64,000 nt of DNA from Bacteroidaceae bacterium (GCA_017552435.1 JAFZPZ010000075.1:1-64000), one strand, 5' to 3'; shown: positions 33,121 to 44,700, counted from the stretch's first letter. Translations and numbers: made by a program. Notes: generated by a model not told the origin, from the sequence alone.

Positions 33121-36100
33121 TTAGTTTTTGCTGACGGAAAGTTCTGTGCCGAGGCTGATGCTGTCGGCCAATACTTGTGATGCGATATAGTCGCGGAACT
33201 TGCTGAGGCAAGTGCGGTTGTCGTCGCTGTCGGGCAGCGTGACGCTGATGCGGTCGGTTATCTCGAAGCCGCTGTCCTTGCGAAGCGTCTGAATGCTGCG
33301 GATGAGTTCGCGGGCAATGCCTTCCAGGCGCAGGTCCTCGGTGATGGTCAGGTCGAGGGCAACGGTCAGCGTGCCTTCGTTGGCAACACTCCATCCCGGG
33401 ATGTCCTGGCTGAAGATTTCGATGTCCTCGTGGTCAACGGTCACCTGTTCGCCTGTGTCGAGTGTGAGAGGCAGGTGCTCCTTGGCCTCCAGCTCGGCAA
33501 TCTGCTCTTGACTCATGGCCAGAACTGCGGCATTGACGCTCTTCATCAGTTTGCCGAACTTCTTGCCCATCGTGCGGAAGTTGCACTTCACCTGCTTGAC
33601 GAGCATTCCCTGTGCTTCTACAAACTCCATCTCCTTGACGTTCACTTCGTCCAGAATGAGTTGTTGCATGGCCTGGATGCGCTGCTGCTGTTCGGCGCTG
33701 GTGGCGGGGATGGCGATGCGCTGCAAGGGTTGCTTCACGACGATCTGCTCCTTCTTGCGGAGCGAGAGAATCATACTTGTCACCTGCTGAGCAAGTGCCA
33801 TCCGCTGTTCCTGCTCCTGGTCGATCTTGGCATCGTCGTAAGTGGGGAACTTGGCCAGATGTACGCTCTTGCCGTCGCCTCTGCCGGTTGCCTCACAAAG
33901 GTCGCGCCAAAGGCGGTCGGCATAGTAGGGAGCGATGGGAGCCATGAGGCGAGCCACCGTCTCCAGGCAGGTATATAGTGTCTGGTAGGCACTCAGTTTG
34001 TCGAGGCTCATAGCAGAACCCCAGAAACGCTTCTTGCTGAGGCGCACAAACCAGTTGCTGACGTTATCTACCACGAAGGTCTGAATGAGACGACCGGCCC
34101 GTGTGGGCTCGTAGTCCTCGTAGCACTGATCCACCTCGCGGATGAGACTGTTCAGGCAAGAGAGAATCCAGCGGTCCATCTCCGGGCGCTCGTTCATCGG
34201 CACGTCCGGCTCTTCGTAGCACCAGCCATCCACGTTGGCGTACATCGTCAGGAAGGAATAGGTCTGGAAGAGCTTGCCGAAGAAGGTGCGGGTCACCTCC
34301 TGCACGCCTTCTACGTCGAATTTCAGGTTGTCCCAAGGTGCGCTGTTCGTAATCATGTACCAACGTACTGCATCGCTGCCGTACTGTTCGATGGCACCAA
34401 AGGGATCAACGGCATTACCCAGACGCTTCGACATCTTCATGCCGTTCTTGTCCAATACGAGTCCGTTGCTGATGACTGCCTTGTAGGAAACGCTATCGAA
34501 GACCATTGTGGCAATAGCATGCAATGTATAGAACCAGCCGCGTGTCTGGTCAACACCTTCCGCGATAAAGTCGGCGGGAAATGCTATGCCCTTGTCGAGC
34601 AGTTCCTTATTTTCGAAAGGATAATGTATCTGAGCGTATGGCATAGCGCCCGAGTCGAACCAAACGTCAATGAGGTCGAGTTCGCGCTTCAAAACGGCTC
34701 CGCTTTCACCCACGAGCCAAATCTGGTCAACGTATGGGCGGTGCAGGTCGATGCGGTCGTAGTTCTCCTGGCTCATATCGCCAGGCACGAAGCCACGTTC
34801 CTTTAATGGGTTGCTTGGCATCACGCCGGCTGCAACAGCCTTTTCTATTTCATTGTAAAGTTCCTCTACGGAACCGATGCATATCTCTTCACGAGTGTCT
34901 TTGTTGCGCCAAATTGGCAACGGAGTGCCCCAATAGCGGGAACGTGAGAGGTTCCAGTCGTTGAGGTTCTCGAGCCACTTGCCAAAGCGACCTGTACCGG
35001 TACTCTCGGGCTTCCATAGAATAGTGTTATTGAGTTCCATCATGCGCTCCTTAGCCGCCGAAGAACGGATGAACCAGGAGTCGAGGGGATAGTAGAGGAC
35101 GGGCTTGTCGGTACGCCAGCAATGGGGATAATTGTGGACGTGCTTCTCGATGCGGAAGGCTGTGCCTTCGTCTTTCATCTCGATACACATCTTCACATTG
35201 AGGTCCATCTCCTTGTTCGCTGCCTTCTCATCGTACTTTCCACCCACGTTGAACTTGGGGTCGTATGCATTCTTGACGAAGTCGCCGGAATGATGCCAAT
35301 AGCTTTCATTCACGGAGGTCTGCACGAATTCGGCATCCATATCGTCCTTCACAAAATACTTGCCTGTGAAGTCAACCATAGGACGTGTATCACCAGCCTT
35401 GTCGATGATGAAGAGGCTTGGGATGCCAGCATCTTTAGCCACCTTGGCATCGTCTGCACCAAAGGTTGGAGCGATGTGTACGATGCCCGTACCGTCCTCG
35501 GTGGTAACATAGTCGCCGGGAATAACACGGAAAGCTTCTGCACTCTTATCAACAACCTTTCCGTCCTCCAAAGCACAGGGTTTTACCCAAGGGAAGAGTT
35601 GTTCGTACTTCATGCCGACAAGGTCAGTACCCTTTCCTCGCCACAGAATCTCAAGCTCCTTGCCTTCCTCTGCTTGGAAGTATGCAGAGAGGCGAGCCTC
35701 TGCCAAGATGTAGATAGCCTCCTCGCCACTATAGGGATTGTTGCCCTTAATGGCAACATAGTCAATCTTTGGCCCAACGCAAAGGGCAGTATTCGAGGGC
35801 AAAGTCCAAGGGGTTGTCGTCCAAGCCAAAATGTAGACAGGCAGAGCCTCGGAATTTTGAATTTTGAATTTTGAATTGTTTTGAACTGTGCCGTTACCGT
35901 CGTGTCCTTCACATCGCGATAGCAGCCGGGCTGGTTCAGCTCATGACTGGAGAGGCCTGTTCCGGCAGCAGGAGAATAGGGCTGGATGGTGTAACCCTTA
36001 TAAAGGAGGTCTTTCTGGTAGAGTTGCTTCAGCAGCCACCAGAGTGTCTCGATGTATTTGTTATCGTAGGTGATGTAGGGGTGTTCCATATCCACCCAAT

Positions 36101-36524
36101 AGCCCATCTTGTGGCTGAGGTCGGCCCACTCGCTGGTGTACATCATCACATTCTCGCGGCACTTGCGGTTATATTCCTCGATACTGATGCTCTTGCCGAT
36201 GTCTTCCTTCGTGATGCCGAGTTCCTTCTCTACACCAAGTTCTACAGGGAGTCCATGTGTGTCCCAACCGGCTTTACGCTTCACTAGGAAGCCCTTCATC
36301 GTCTTGAAGCGGCAGAAGGTGTCCTTGATGCTGCGTGCCAGGACATGATGAATGCCTGGGTGACCGTTTGCAGATGGGGGACCTTCGTAGAAGATGAACG
36401 AGGGACATCCCTCTCGTTCGGACATGCTCAGATGGAATACATCTTCGGCATCCCATTGCTGCAGCACTTCCTTGTTGACATCGCTTAGGTTGAGCTTGTC
36501 GCGTTCGGTGAATTTTATGCTCAT
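33121..36524 (-). CDS. ileS: isoleucyl-tRNA synthetase, frameshifted in this sequence
   Basis: About 1134 codons. From ATG 36524 (MSIKFTERDKLNLSDV): the HIGH-like motif GPPSANGHPGIHH, the editing domain (AWTTTPWTLPSNTALCVG), KMSKS-like KNGMKMSKRLGNAVDP, anticodon-binding and C-terminal domains to FRDYIASQVL. This is the eukaryote-like (IleS2) class usual in Bacteroidetes, a class known for low mupirocin sensitivity. The reading frame breaks at 35853-35878, where AATTTTG is repeated three times: before it the frame ends in ...AQFKTIQNSKFKI and after it continues one base out as ...ALPVYILAWTTTP. One unit more, or two fewer, would restore it. As ileS is essential, a sequencing error or array-length variant is likely. 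Confidence 0.9.
35853..35878. repeat. heptamer array at the ileS frameshift
   Basis: AATTTTG x 3 then AATTG, at the start of the editing domain of ileS. Confidence 0.9.
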
Positions 36525-36561
36525 ATTGCGTGTTTTGTTATGTTCTTTTCTATTTGGGCTG

Positions 36562-36569
36562 CAAAGGTA
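36562..36569 (-). promoter_or_regulatory. -7 box of the ileS operon
   Basis: CAAAGGTA (minus TACCTTTG), 38 bases before the ileS start. Confidence 0.65.
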
Positions 36570-36607
36570 CGAAAAAGCAATCAATTAACCAAATAAAGAC
36601 GAAAAAA

Positions 36608-36637
36608 AACGCCGTTCGAGTTTTTTCTCGAGCGGCG
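36608..36637 (-). terminator. intrinsic terminator of the porin gene
   Basis: CGCCGTTCGAG and CTCGAGCGGCG pair (one wobble) around TTTTTT; on the minus strand a run of eight T follows. It lies 29 bases after the stop of the gene at 36666. Confidence 0.8.
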
Positions 36638-36665
36638 CGCTTTGTTATTGTGGTTAGGTTATTTC

Positions 36666-38105
36666 TTAAAAGTCGAAGTTGACACCGATACCGAAGGTAT
36701 GATTCTTGCGGGTGTAGAGATCTGTCTTCGGGCCTGCTGCTGTCTGTTTTGTAACTTCCCTGCTATTGTAGAAGGTACACATGTAGCCGAGGTCGATGTT
36801 AAAGCGCTTTGTAGCGTGAATACGCACACCGCCACCAACCATGTTGTTGGAAAGGCTGTATGAAAGGTCGTTCATGAAATCATCACTCAGACCATAGTTG
36901 GTATATTCCCACGAGCCGGAAATGGTGATGAGTTTGCAGATGTCGTACTCGGCACCAAGGATGAACTCATGGGTGTTATGGTCGATATAGTTCTGCTTGT
37001 CACCATATTTCTTGGAGGCTTTGTCGAAGAACTGATGGTAAGCTGCGTCAATGCGTACCTTTTCAATGGGAGAGTACTCTGCGCCCAGAGCCAAAAGGGC
37101 AGGAGAATCCTCGCGAACCTTGTTGCCGTCCTCAAACTGGCCGATGATGGGGGCAGCCTGTGCCTTGACAACATTGTCTGCGATGTTAATCTCGCTTTTG
37201 TTCTTTAGATTAAGCTTTGTTCGGAACTCATATTTGGCTGACACGTTCCAGTGCTTGTTAATCTTCCAGTCTACACCGATGATGGGGCTAACTCCGAAGC
37301 CTGTCTGGTCGCAATTCATGTCAATGCCGTAATTGTTCAGAGCTTGCGTGTTGTTGACGACTCCTGCTGGGGTAGTAAGGCTGTAATTAATGTAGGGGTT
37401 GACATAGCCATTATAGTTACAGTTGGCGTAAAGGGCACGAAGTCCAAGATAGCCGGAAAGATTGTCTAAGAACTTGTAAGTACCACCGAGTTGCAGGCCG
37501 AAGTAGTATGAGCGACCCTTCATGAAACTATTGAGGTAATAACCCTTGAACTGCCCTGTAGCTGCGAGACCAGAAGCGGTCGTAGCATCATATCCTTTTG
37601 CTAAGAGTCCTTGTGTCAGCAAGACTTTCAAGACTTCGGGAGTACTCATCTTCGGGACAATCATTCCAGAATATGCAGCCTCGAAGGAACCGATGCCATT
37701 GTCGAACTCACACTTACCGCCACCGCCACTGATAGCGAAGTGAGCTGAAACGCTCCACTTGTCTTTGTTGTAAGAAACGGTAAAGGAGGGAACTAACGGA
37801 GCAACAGCATCACCTTCGAACTTGTGCGTCTCGTTGGGGTTTTGTGTATTGTACTTGAAAAGTGGGAAAGTTGTGGTGATGTCTCGTGACTGAAATGCTG
37901 TCTGGACGTTAAGGCTCAGATGCCATCCGTTGTTTAGGAATGCACCGCCTGCAGGATTGGCGTAAATGCTTGTCAAGTCGATTTTACCTTCCTGGGCAAA
38001 GTTGCGAACGAAGGCTGCGTTTTGATTGGTGTTGGTCAGGAGACCACCGGCAAATGCGTTACATACTGCGGCAAATGCCATTAAACTAAGGATTTTTTTC
38101 TTCAT
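36666..38105 (-). CDS. OmpP1/FadL-family outer-membrane transport protein
   Basis: 479 residues from ATG 38105; an ATG at 38147 is rejected as it lies upstream of the TACCTTTG box (plus 38136-38143). Signal peptide MKKKILSLMAFAAVCNAFAGG, then the FadL plug start (TNTNQNAAFVRNFAQEGKIDLTSIYANPAGGAFLNNGWHL), ~14 beta strands, and a C-terminal YTRKNHTFGIGVNFDF with terminal Phe. The family carries hydrophobic molecules across the outer membrane. Single gene with its own promoter and terminator. Confidence 0.93.
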   Translation of the reverse strand: MKKKILSLMAFAAVCNAFAGGLLTNTNQNAAFVRNFAQEGKIDLTSIYANPAGGAFLNNGWHLSLNVQTAFQSRDITTTFPLFKYNTQNPNETHKFEGDAVAPLVPSFTVSYNKDKWSVSAHFAISGGGGKCEFDNGIGSFEAAYSGMIVPKMSTPEVLKVLLTQGLLAKGYDATTASGLAATGQFKGYYLNSFMKGRSYYFGLQLGGTYKFLDNLSGYLGLRALYANCNYNGYVNPYINYSLTTPAGVVNNTQALNNYGIDMNCDQTGFGVSPIIGVDWKINKHWNVSAKYEFRTKLNLKNKSEINIADNVVKAQAAPIIGQFEDGNKVREDSPALLALGAEYSPIEKVRIDAAYHQFFDKASKKYGDKQNYIDHNTHEFILGAEYDICKLITISGSWEYTNYGLSDDFMNDLSYSLSNNMVGGGVRIHATKRFNIDLGYMCTFYNSREVTKQTAAGPKTDLYTRKNHTFGIGVNFDF

Positions 38106-38135
38106 TTTTTTACCTGTATTGGTTAAAATCGGCCG

Positions 38136-38143
38136 CAAAGGTA
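38136..38143 (-). promoter_or_regulatory. -7 box of the FadL-type gene
   Basis: CAAAGGTA (minus TACCTTTG), 31 bases before ATG 38105. Confidence 0.65.
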
Positions 38144-38212
38144 ACACAATTTCACATTTTGTGCAAGTTTTTTAAAGAAAAATGCACACAAAACCCCGAA
38201 TTTGTGCAATAA

Positions 38213-39547
38213 TTAGTGCCCGGCGATAGCATAGATTGTCTTCTGACCCTTAATTTTGAGCCCTTTTATGCGACCGAGCAGAGCACTTGCAGAGGCTCTT
38301 TCTACAGCTACATATGACCAATGAGGCAACACATCTATCCTGCCTATCTGATTGCTCTCCAATCCGCCTTGTTTTGTGAGGAAGCCCACGATGTCACCGC
38401 GACTGATTTTGTCCTTCTTTCCCTTACCTATATATAATGTAACCCAAAGCGGTTTTGTTGGGGGTGGAACTTTCGCGGGTAGGGAATAGAGCTCAACCTC
38501 GTTCGCGGGAATGTAGTCGGGCAGTTGTTCCTCGGGACCGAGGATGAAGTAGGCGCTGCCCTGCATGTCCCATCTGGCGGTTCGGCCGTTGCGGTGCGTA
38601 CAGGCCTCTTGGCTCGATGGTAAATGATAGTGGATGATGTTATCGACGGCAGTGATGTCGAGGCCCCGGGAAGCGAGGTCGGTACTGACGAATACGTTGC
38701 ACGAGGAATTCATGAAGCGGTAGAGTGCCCTTTCGCGGTCGCGTTGCTCCATGCCACCGTGGAAGATGTCTGCCATCACACCCTGTTGCTCCAGGAAGTT
38801 GCCTACGCGCTCTACACTCTCGCGGTAACCCACAAAGACCAGGCTTTTCTGTGTACCCAGCGTACAAAGCAGGCGATATAGTGTCTGCAACTTGTCTTTC
38901 TCGGGCGACTTGACCAGGCGGAGGCTGATGCGGTCGTCGCTTTCTTCTTTGTCGAGAAAGTCGAGGCGCACGTAGTTGTTGCTCCCTACGAAGGCAGGAA
39001 TCTCGTCTGTATCTGTGGCGGAAAGCAGGATGCGTTGCTGCAAAGAGGGTAGGAGAGTGATGATGCCCTGCATCTGTTCGCGGAAACCCAGTTCGAGCGA
39101 CTTGTCGAACTCGTCGATAACAAGCGTGCTGACATTATCCGTCAACAGATTGCCTTTCTGCAGGTGGTCGAGCAGCCGGCCGGGGGTAGCTGCCACAACA
39201 TGCGGACGAAGACCTCGCATCTGCTGGTGTTCCTCCATGGCAGGCCGACCTCCATAACAGGCTGCAATTCGCAACTCAGAGCAGATTCGGCGCGCCACAT
39301 CGACCGTCTGTATGGCTAGTTCACGAGAAGGAACAATAACAAGTGCCTGTAGATTGTCGTTTGCAGGATCAAGCTTTTGAAGCAATGGTAAAAGGTACGC
39401 CAGTGTCTTGCCCGAGCCTGTCGGGCTGAGAAGCACTACAGATGTACCCTTGCGAACCGTCTGCAGCGTATCTTGCTGCATCGCATTGAGAACGAACGAC
39501 CCCCCATCCCCCTTTAGGAGGAGCATTTTACTTAAGTCTATTACCAT
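38213..39547 (-). CDS. DEAD-box RNA helicase, DbpA-like
   Basis: 444 residues. Motif I SPTGSGKT (41-48), Ia PSRELAIQT, Ib TPGRLLD, II DEFD (145-148, where most have DEAD), III SAT, IV-VI ending HRNGRTAR, and a C-terminal RNA-binding domain (GDIVGFLTKQGGLESNQIGRIDVLPHWSYVAVER) like DbpA, which remodels 23S rRNA. I recall DEFD as common in the Bacteroidetes members. The N-terminal Q-motif region is short, and residues ~9-18 (LLLKGDGGS) come from a palindromic element just before NAMQQDTLQ. Confidence 0.9.
   Translation of the reverse strand: MVIDLSKMLLLKGDGGSFVLNAMQQDTLQTVRKGTSVVLLSPTGSGKTLAYLLPLLQKLDPANDNLQALVIVPSRELAIQTVDVARRICSELRIAACYGGRPAMEEHQQMRGLRPHVVAATPGRLLDHLQKGNLLTDNVSTLVIDEFDKSLELGFREQMQGIITLLPSLQQRILLSATDTDEIPAFVGSNNYVRLDFLDKEESDDRISLRLVKSPEKDKLQTLYRLLCTLGTQKSLVFVGYRESVERVGNFLEQQGVMADIFHGGMEQRDRERALYRFMNSSCNVFVSTDLASRGLDITAVDNIIHYHLPSSQEACTHRNGRTARWDMQGSAYFILGPEEQLPDYIPANEVELYSLPAKVPPPTKPLWVTLYIGKGKKDKISRGDIVGFLTKQGGLESNQIGRIDVLPHWSYVAVERASASALLGRIKGLKIKGQKTIYAIAGH
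39500..39524. repeat. palindromic element in the helicase 5' end
   Basis: CCCCCCATCCCCCTTTAGGA type, in frame as LLLKGDGGS. Confidence 0.75.
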
Positions 39548-39573
39548 CGTGCCGCTATCATAATTATTTAATA

Positions 39574-39600
39574 TTCCCCCTAAAGGGGGTTAGGGGGTCT
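39574..39600. repeat. palindromic element between nhaD and the helicase gene
   Basis: TCCCCCTAAAGGGGGTTAGG type; it ends at the nhaD stop codon. Confidence 0.85.
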
Positions 39601-40998
39601 TTATCTCAGAAAGTAATCCACCAGAAAGTAGATGATGAGAGCGCAGAACCAGCCGAAGAGTACCTTCACGGTGATGTGCTTGAAGTACCACCAGATGCTA
39701 ACGTCCTCCGCTTTCATCAGTGCGTAGCCGGCTGTGTTGCCGATGGGCAGTAGACAACCGCCTACGCATCCACTCAGAGTGATGAGATGCCAGTACTGGC
39801 CGTTCTGTACGAAACTCTGCATATAGTCGGTCATAGCGCCCACGTTGTCCAGGACGGGATAAATGGAGATGCCGCTCATGACTAGGGCGATATTGTCCAT
39901 TGCCGCGCTGACGGCTCCCAAGGCGAGCGAAAGGGCGTATATGTTGTGGATGTATTGGTCGCACCAGTTGGCGACGCTGTCCATTGCCCCGACCTCAATG
40001 AGGATATCTACGCTGAGCCCTACGCCGAGGAAGAACATAATCATCTGTATCACTTCATATTGCAAGCTGCGGTTGGTCCGTGTGGTGATGGGCTGGTCGG
40101 AGAGGATGCGCTTGCGGTTGATGACCTCGTTCACTACCCAAAGAACGCCGAGCACGCACAGGGCACCGAGGAACGGGGGCAGGTTCGTGAGGCGGTAGAA
40201 GGTGGGGACGAACCAGAGTCCGGCCATACCGAGGAAGAACATGAGCAGTTGCTGCCAGAGCTTGATGTCGGCATCGTATCCGCGGAACATCACGCTGCTG
40301 CGCTTCAGGTCGAGATGGCTAGGGAGTTTCCGGCCGATGAGGTAGGTCGGGATGGCTGTGGCGAAAAGAGCTGGCAGGACGAGAGCCGCGGTGTAGTTTG
40401 TCGGGGTCACGGCACCGCGTGTCCATACGAGCAACGAGGTGACGTCGCCGATGACGGTGAAGCAGCCACCGCAGTTGGTGGCGATGACAATGATGGCGCC
40501 CAACAGCATCCTTTGCCGGTGGTTCACCACGAGGCGGTTCATAACCATAAGCATTACTACCGCTGACGTCAGGTTGTCCAGGTTGGCGCTGAGCAGGAAG
40601 CTGCACAAAGCCAGCATCCATATCGTCACCCACGAGCTGCGCGACCGGCAAATTTTGGCCACCAGATCAAAGCAGCCGTTGTTCTCCAGGACCTCCACGA
40701 TTGCCATTGTTGCGAGGAGGTACATCACGATACTGGTGAGTTGGGCGATGTGGCTGGCGAAGACATTCTGGCGGATGTATTCGTTCACAGCCTGGATGCT
40801 GTAGTCCTTACTGCCCAGAAACTCATGAAAACCGCTGTCATGGAGCGTCTCAATGTAATAAGGTCCTACGCAGACGTACAGAACCCATCCCCAGACACCA
40901 CAGAACAGTGCTACAGTAGCCTTGTTGATGCGGGTCATGTGCTCTGTGCAGATGAGCACATAGCCGAGCAACATCAGAATAACAATCGCAATGGTCAT
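39601..40998 (-). CDS. nhaD: NhaD-type Na+/H+ antiporter
   Basis: 465 residues, 12-13 membrane helices of the ion transporter superfamily. NhaD features: an early RINKATVALFCGVWGWVLY, SANLDNLTSAVVMLMVMNRL and ATNCGGCFTVIGDVTSLLVW, then ALGAVSAAMDNIALVMSG in the second half. It expels Na+ (or Li+) at alkaline pH. It precedes the helicase gene with a palindromic element between. The 5' side carries a heptamer array right before the ATG. Confidence 0.93.
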   Translation of the reverse strand: MTIAIVILMLLGYVLICTEHMTRINKATVALFCGVWGWVLYVCVGPYYIETLHDSGFHEFLGSKDYSIQAVNEYIRQNVFASHIAQLTSIVMYLLATMAIVEVLENNGCFDLVAKICRSRSSWVTIWMLALCSFLLSANLDNLTSAVVMLMVMNRLVVNHRQRMLLGAIIVIATNCGGCFTVIGDVTSLLVWTRGAVTPTNYTAALVLPALFATAIPTYLIGRKLPSHLDLKRSSVMFRGYDADIKLWQQLLMFFLGMAGLWFVPTFYRLTNLPPFLGALCVLGVLWVVNEVINRKRILSDQPITTRTNRSLQYEVIQMIMFFLGVGLSVDILIEVGAMDSVANWCDQYIHNIYALSLALGAVSAAMDNIALVMSGISIYPVLDNVGAMTDYMQSFVQNGQYWHLITLSGCVGGCLLPIGNTAGYALMKAEDVSIWWYFKHITVKVLFGWFCALIIYFLVDYFLR

Positions 40999-41007
40999 AG
41001 CTTTGAG

Positions 41008-41035
41008 TTAAGAGTTAAGAATTAAGAGTTAAGAA
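41008..41035. repeat. heptamer array upstream of nhaD
   Basis: TTAAGAG TTAAGAA TTAAGAG TTAAGAA, the same pattern as at 8378-8405, 10 bases from the nhaD start codon. Confidence 0.9.
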
Positions 41036-41130
41036 TTAAATTCCTGCTCTTAGGCCTTCATTTTGAGGACAAAATTAGTTAAAAAACATCAAAACCACAA
41101 AGAATTCATTGCTATTTCTCACAAAAGTCC

Positions 41131-41138
41131 TAATTTTG
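41131..41138 (+). promoter_or_regulatory. -7 box of the gene at 41146
   Basis: TAATTTTG, 7 bases before the ATG; the leader would be very short. Confidence 0.5.
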
Positions 41139-41145
41139 TGCCGTT

Positions 41146-41664
41146 ATGAAGAAGATATTGAGTCTTTTCCTGTTCCTCGTTCCATTTTCAATATCCCATA
41201 TTTGGGCACAAAAGGTCGAGATGCTTGTTGCCGGCACTTGGGTGGATATTCCCACCCAGCAGACACAGAGTGAACTGAAGCCTGGGTGGAAAATAGTGGA
41301 TTATCAGATGAAGAGCCGCCTCGTGCATTACCTGTCTGGAGGTCGGGCCACCCAGTTAGCGGATGACAACTGCCCCGCGTTGCGCGTTACCCCAGGTCCC
41401 GACGAAGTGCTGGTGGACTATGCTCTGATTCGCCTCAAGCGTTATACTGATTATCGTAAGTTGCCCAAGGCGAAGCTGACGGACAACGAATACCGGCGTC
41501 TGGAACTTGACGGATTTCATGTCCGTGCCGAGGGCGATGCCTTTGTCTGCCAGTCCCGCCAACCGCTTCAGCCCGGCGAATACATCTTGGTTCACCTCTT
41601 GCAGAAACCCATCGGCGAACTCCAGGACTTTCTTGTCTATCCGTTTTGTGTGATAAGAGAGTAG
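41146..41664 (+). CDS. secreted protein of unknown function
   Basis: 172 residues with a clear signal peptide (MKKILSLFLFLVPFSISHIWAQ). The mature part is mostly beta (VEMLVAGTWVDIPTQQTQSELKPGWKIVDYQMKSRL...QPGEYILVHLLQKPIGELQDFLVYPFCVI), consistent with a small periplasmic or surface domain. I do not recognise the family. It converges on sprA. Confidence 0.75.
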   Translation: MKKILSLFLFLVPFSISHIWAQKVEMLVAGTWVDIPTQQTQSELKPGWKIVDYQMKSRLVHYLSGGRATQLADDNCPALRVTPGPDEVLVDYALIRLKRYTDYRKLPKAKLTDNEYRRLELDGFHVRAEGDAFVCQSRQPLQPGEYILVHLLQKPIGELQDFLVYPFCVIRE

Positions 41665-41701
41665 TCGGTTAGAGAGTAGGGCGGAAGACTTCTGTTATAC
41701 C

Positions 41702-44700
41702 TTATCTTGTCAGCGAGAACTTCATTGTCATACCGAAGTCCTGCGTAATCGTAGGATAGCTGCTGCTGGAAAGAAGGGGCTCTGAACGCTGACGGTCGTA
41801 GAAAAGGCTCAGGGTAACCATTCGGCTCATGGTGTAATCTACTTGAGCACTTGTCTTGATGGCCATATTACCGCTGGTAGCTTCGCAAAGGTTTGTCTGC
41901 AGGTCACGCTTGATGGCGCTTTGGTTGCGGATGCTGAAGTCGAAGCGAAGATTCAGGTCGTGGGCTATCTTTTGCTTGGAACCACTTCTTCCACTCTGTG
42001 TGGCAGCATTGCTGTTTTCCCTTTCATTGGAGTTAGGAGTTTTACCCTTTGCTTTAGTGTTTTTTGCTACTTGCTCGCTGGCTTTCTTGCTACGTAAAAG
42101 GCTGGATAGGTTGAAATCATTGATCTTATAGCCCCAACCGATGACGAAATCCTTGGAGCCTGTCTCGGTAAGTTGTGCACTGGTCATGCTCAGGTTGAGC
42201 ACACGTGTAGTCTTGTACTCCAACTTGAACGTCATGTTGTTGTTGAGGGTGGCGTTGAGGCCGATGAGGGGCGAGAAGCTTTCGTTGATGCTGACGGTGC
42301 TGACATCATACAGGCTGTTGGGCGAGTAGGAACCGGAGGTGGTGTTCTGTATGAAACCTAATCCGCCTGTGCCCATGCACTCTACCCAAGAACTGTAGGA
42401 ATTGTAGGAGCCTACAGCGTAAATGCTCTTGTAGGCGTGTGTTAGGTTGACACTCTTGAAGTGGTCACGAACCCAGGGCAGGGTACTCAGACCTTTGTAG
42501 TTGATACTCCAGTTAGGCAGCATTTTGAGGAGTGAAGGGAAGATGTCGAGCGATCCGCTTGTGCCGCCACCGGTATAGGCGGCAAGGAATGCAGGAACCA
42601 TGACATCGGCGCTGTATTTGTTGACGGTGCCGTTCTCCGGGTTGAACGTGCCGTTTATGCCGGTTCCGGCGGGATACTGCACACCTTGGTAGCGGCTTTC
42701 TACGCGCTGCTGGTAGACGTCTAGATATTCGCGGAACTTTTGGAATGTCTTGTTGTAATAGCCGTCGCTGGCTGAACCCGGGCTGGCGAAGGCAGAGCCG
42801 ATACTGATGGTTGTCATGTTGAAAGAACCACTATGTGTGGGTGGTGTGCCGTACATGTATTGGATGCTCTTGTTGCGGTTGTCGGTACGACTCATATTGA
42901 GATCGATCTTGAAGTCGGAGAAGGGCTCCAATGTCATTTTTACCTGCACGTCTTCTGTTTGGGCAATCGTTGCTGGTGTGGCAACACTATCGCTGCCGAT
43001 GAGCCATCCGCGTTCTTTTGCGTGATCCAGATATGAGTCGCCCACAAAACCGAATGCAAAGTCAACGCCTGGGGTGAACATTCCGTTCATCCGTTTCTGA
43101 CCGAGCATGTCGCCGATTTCAGGCAGGAATCCGGGAACAGAGAGGTTGTAGGTGTTGCGGTAGCTGATGCTGACGTTGCGTACCATCATCAGGAAGCGTG
43201 CTGCAGTTTGTGCCAGGCCGTACCAATTCTGCTCCGACAACTTTGGAAGGGCCACTACATTCAGGCGCACATTGGTCGTGTCAACTGGTGTCTTGACAAT
43301 GCGGATGTTGTTCTCGTCCACCTTCTTGAATTTGATGTTGTATGCAAAGCCGCTACTGTCGCGCGCAGTAACTCGGATGCGCTTGGATTTCTGTCCGTGG
43401 GCGATGACGAGGTCGGAGTCGGGATAAAGCGTAATCTCCTGCACGAAACCCTTGTTTTCGGGTTTTTTCTTCGTGCTGATGCCAGCAGCGTTGCTTTGCT
43501 TGCCTGGCAGGTTCTGTCCCTTACCCTTAGCCAGGATGCTATCCACGGGCTCGCCCGTTTCCATCGACTCCTGTTCCGCTTTCTTGCGGTTATCTTTTTC
43601 CTTCTCCTTGGCCGCCTTCTTGGCCTTGTTCTCATTCTCCTTTTCTGTACGTTTCTGGTTGGCTCCGGCACGGGCATTGGCAGCAGAGAATCGTTTGTTT
43701 GCTTCCCGTAGGAAAGGACTGTGGTTGTAGAGCTTCTCCAAGTCGAGCTTACCGTTTACGTTGATATTGCGTTGCGTACCGATGGTGTTGCCGAGTGAAG
43801 GACGGCCAACTCTTTCTGCGCCACGTTTCCACGTATAGTTGGAAGTATAGGAGATGTCACTGGAAGTCCAGTCGAGAGCTGGAATCTTCTCCAATGGAAT
43901 CTTGTAACTGATTTGTACATTTTGGCTGTAATCGAGGGGACGCCCAAAGTGGAGCAGGCTATGTTTCACGGAGTCCTTCCAGGCCTGGTAATGATCTGGA
44001 TAGAGGTCTTTGTTGATTTGCGTGTATGGCTCTTCTATCTCGGCCCTAGTACCGCTCTGGAAAGAGAAGTGCAGCGCCTTGAAGATATCCCACTTGAGCG
44101 AGAAGTTACGGTTCCATGTCCAGTTCTGGCTGAATGTGGCGGGCAGAGAGGAGAGGTCGTCCGGATTCTCCAAGTCGCGTTCCTGCAATTCGTAGTAGTT
44201 GCGGTTCATGTCGGTAGAGAACGTAATGCTCTGCGGCGCGAATGCGAGGTTCTGTGCCTTGATGATGTCCAGCCATTTGCTTTTGCCTTTGAGGTTCTTG
44301 AAAGGCTCCCAGGCTTTCCAATTGGGGCTCCATGAGTAGTTTATATTGGCCTTCCAATTCAACTCATGCTCATAGACGGTTGTCTCGCCTTCAGTGGATT
44401 GTGTGGAGCGGCTATATCCAAAGGTGAAGTTGGCGGGGTCGTAGGGCATCGGGTGCTTAGGTGTGCTGATGTTGAGCCGAACACCGCTGAAAGAGAGGTT
44501 CTTGCTGGTCTCGGTGTGTGTGGTGAGGCTGCGCAAAGAGTCGCGCTGATGATCGTCGGCCAGAGCATCGAATGCATCGTCCAGAAGCATGTCTGTATCG
44601 AAGGGATTGTACTTGGGCGAGATCTTCTCCTTGCTGTAGCTGTAGTACATTGGGAAGGTAAGCTTTGCTTTCTCGGGAAGGAGACGTCCAAGGTCGAAGT

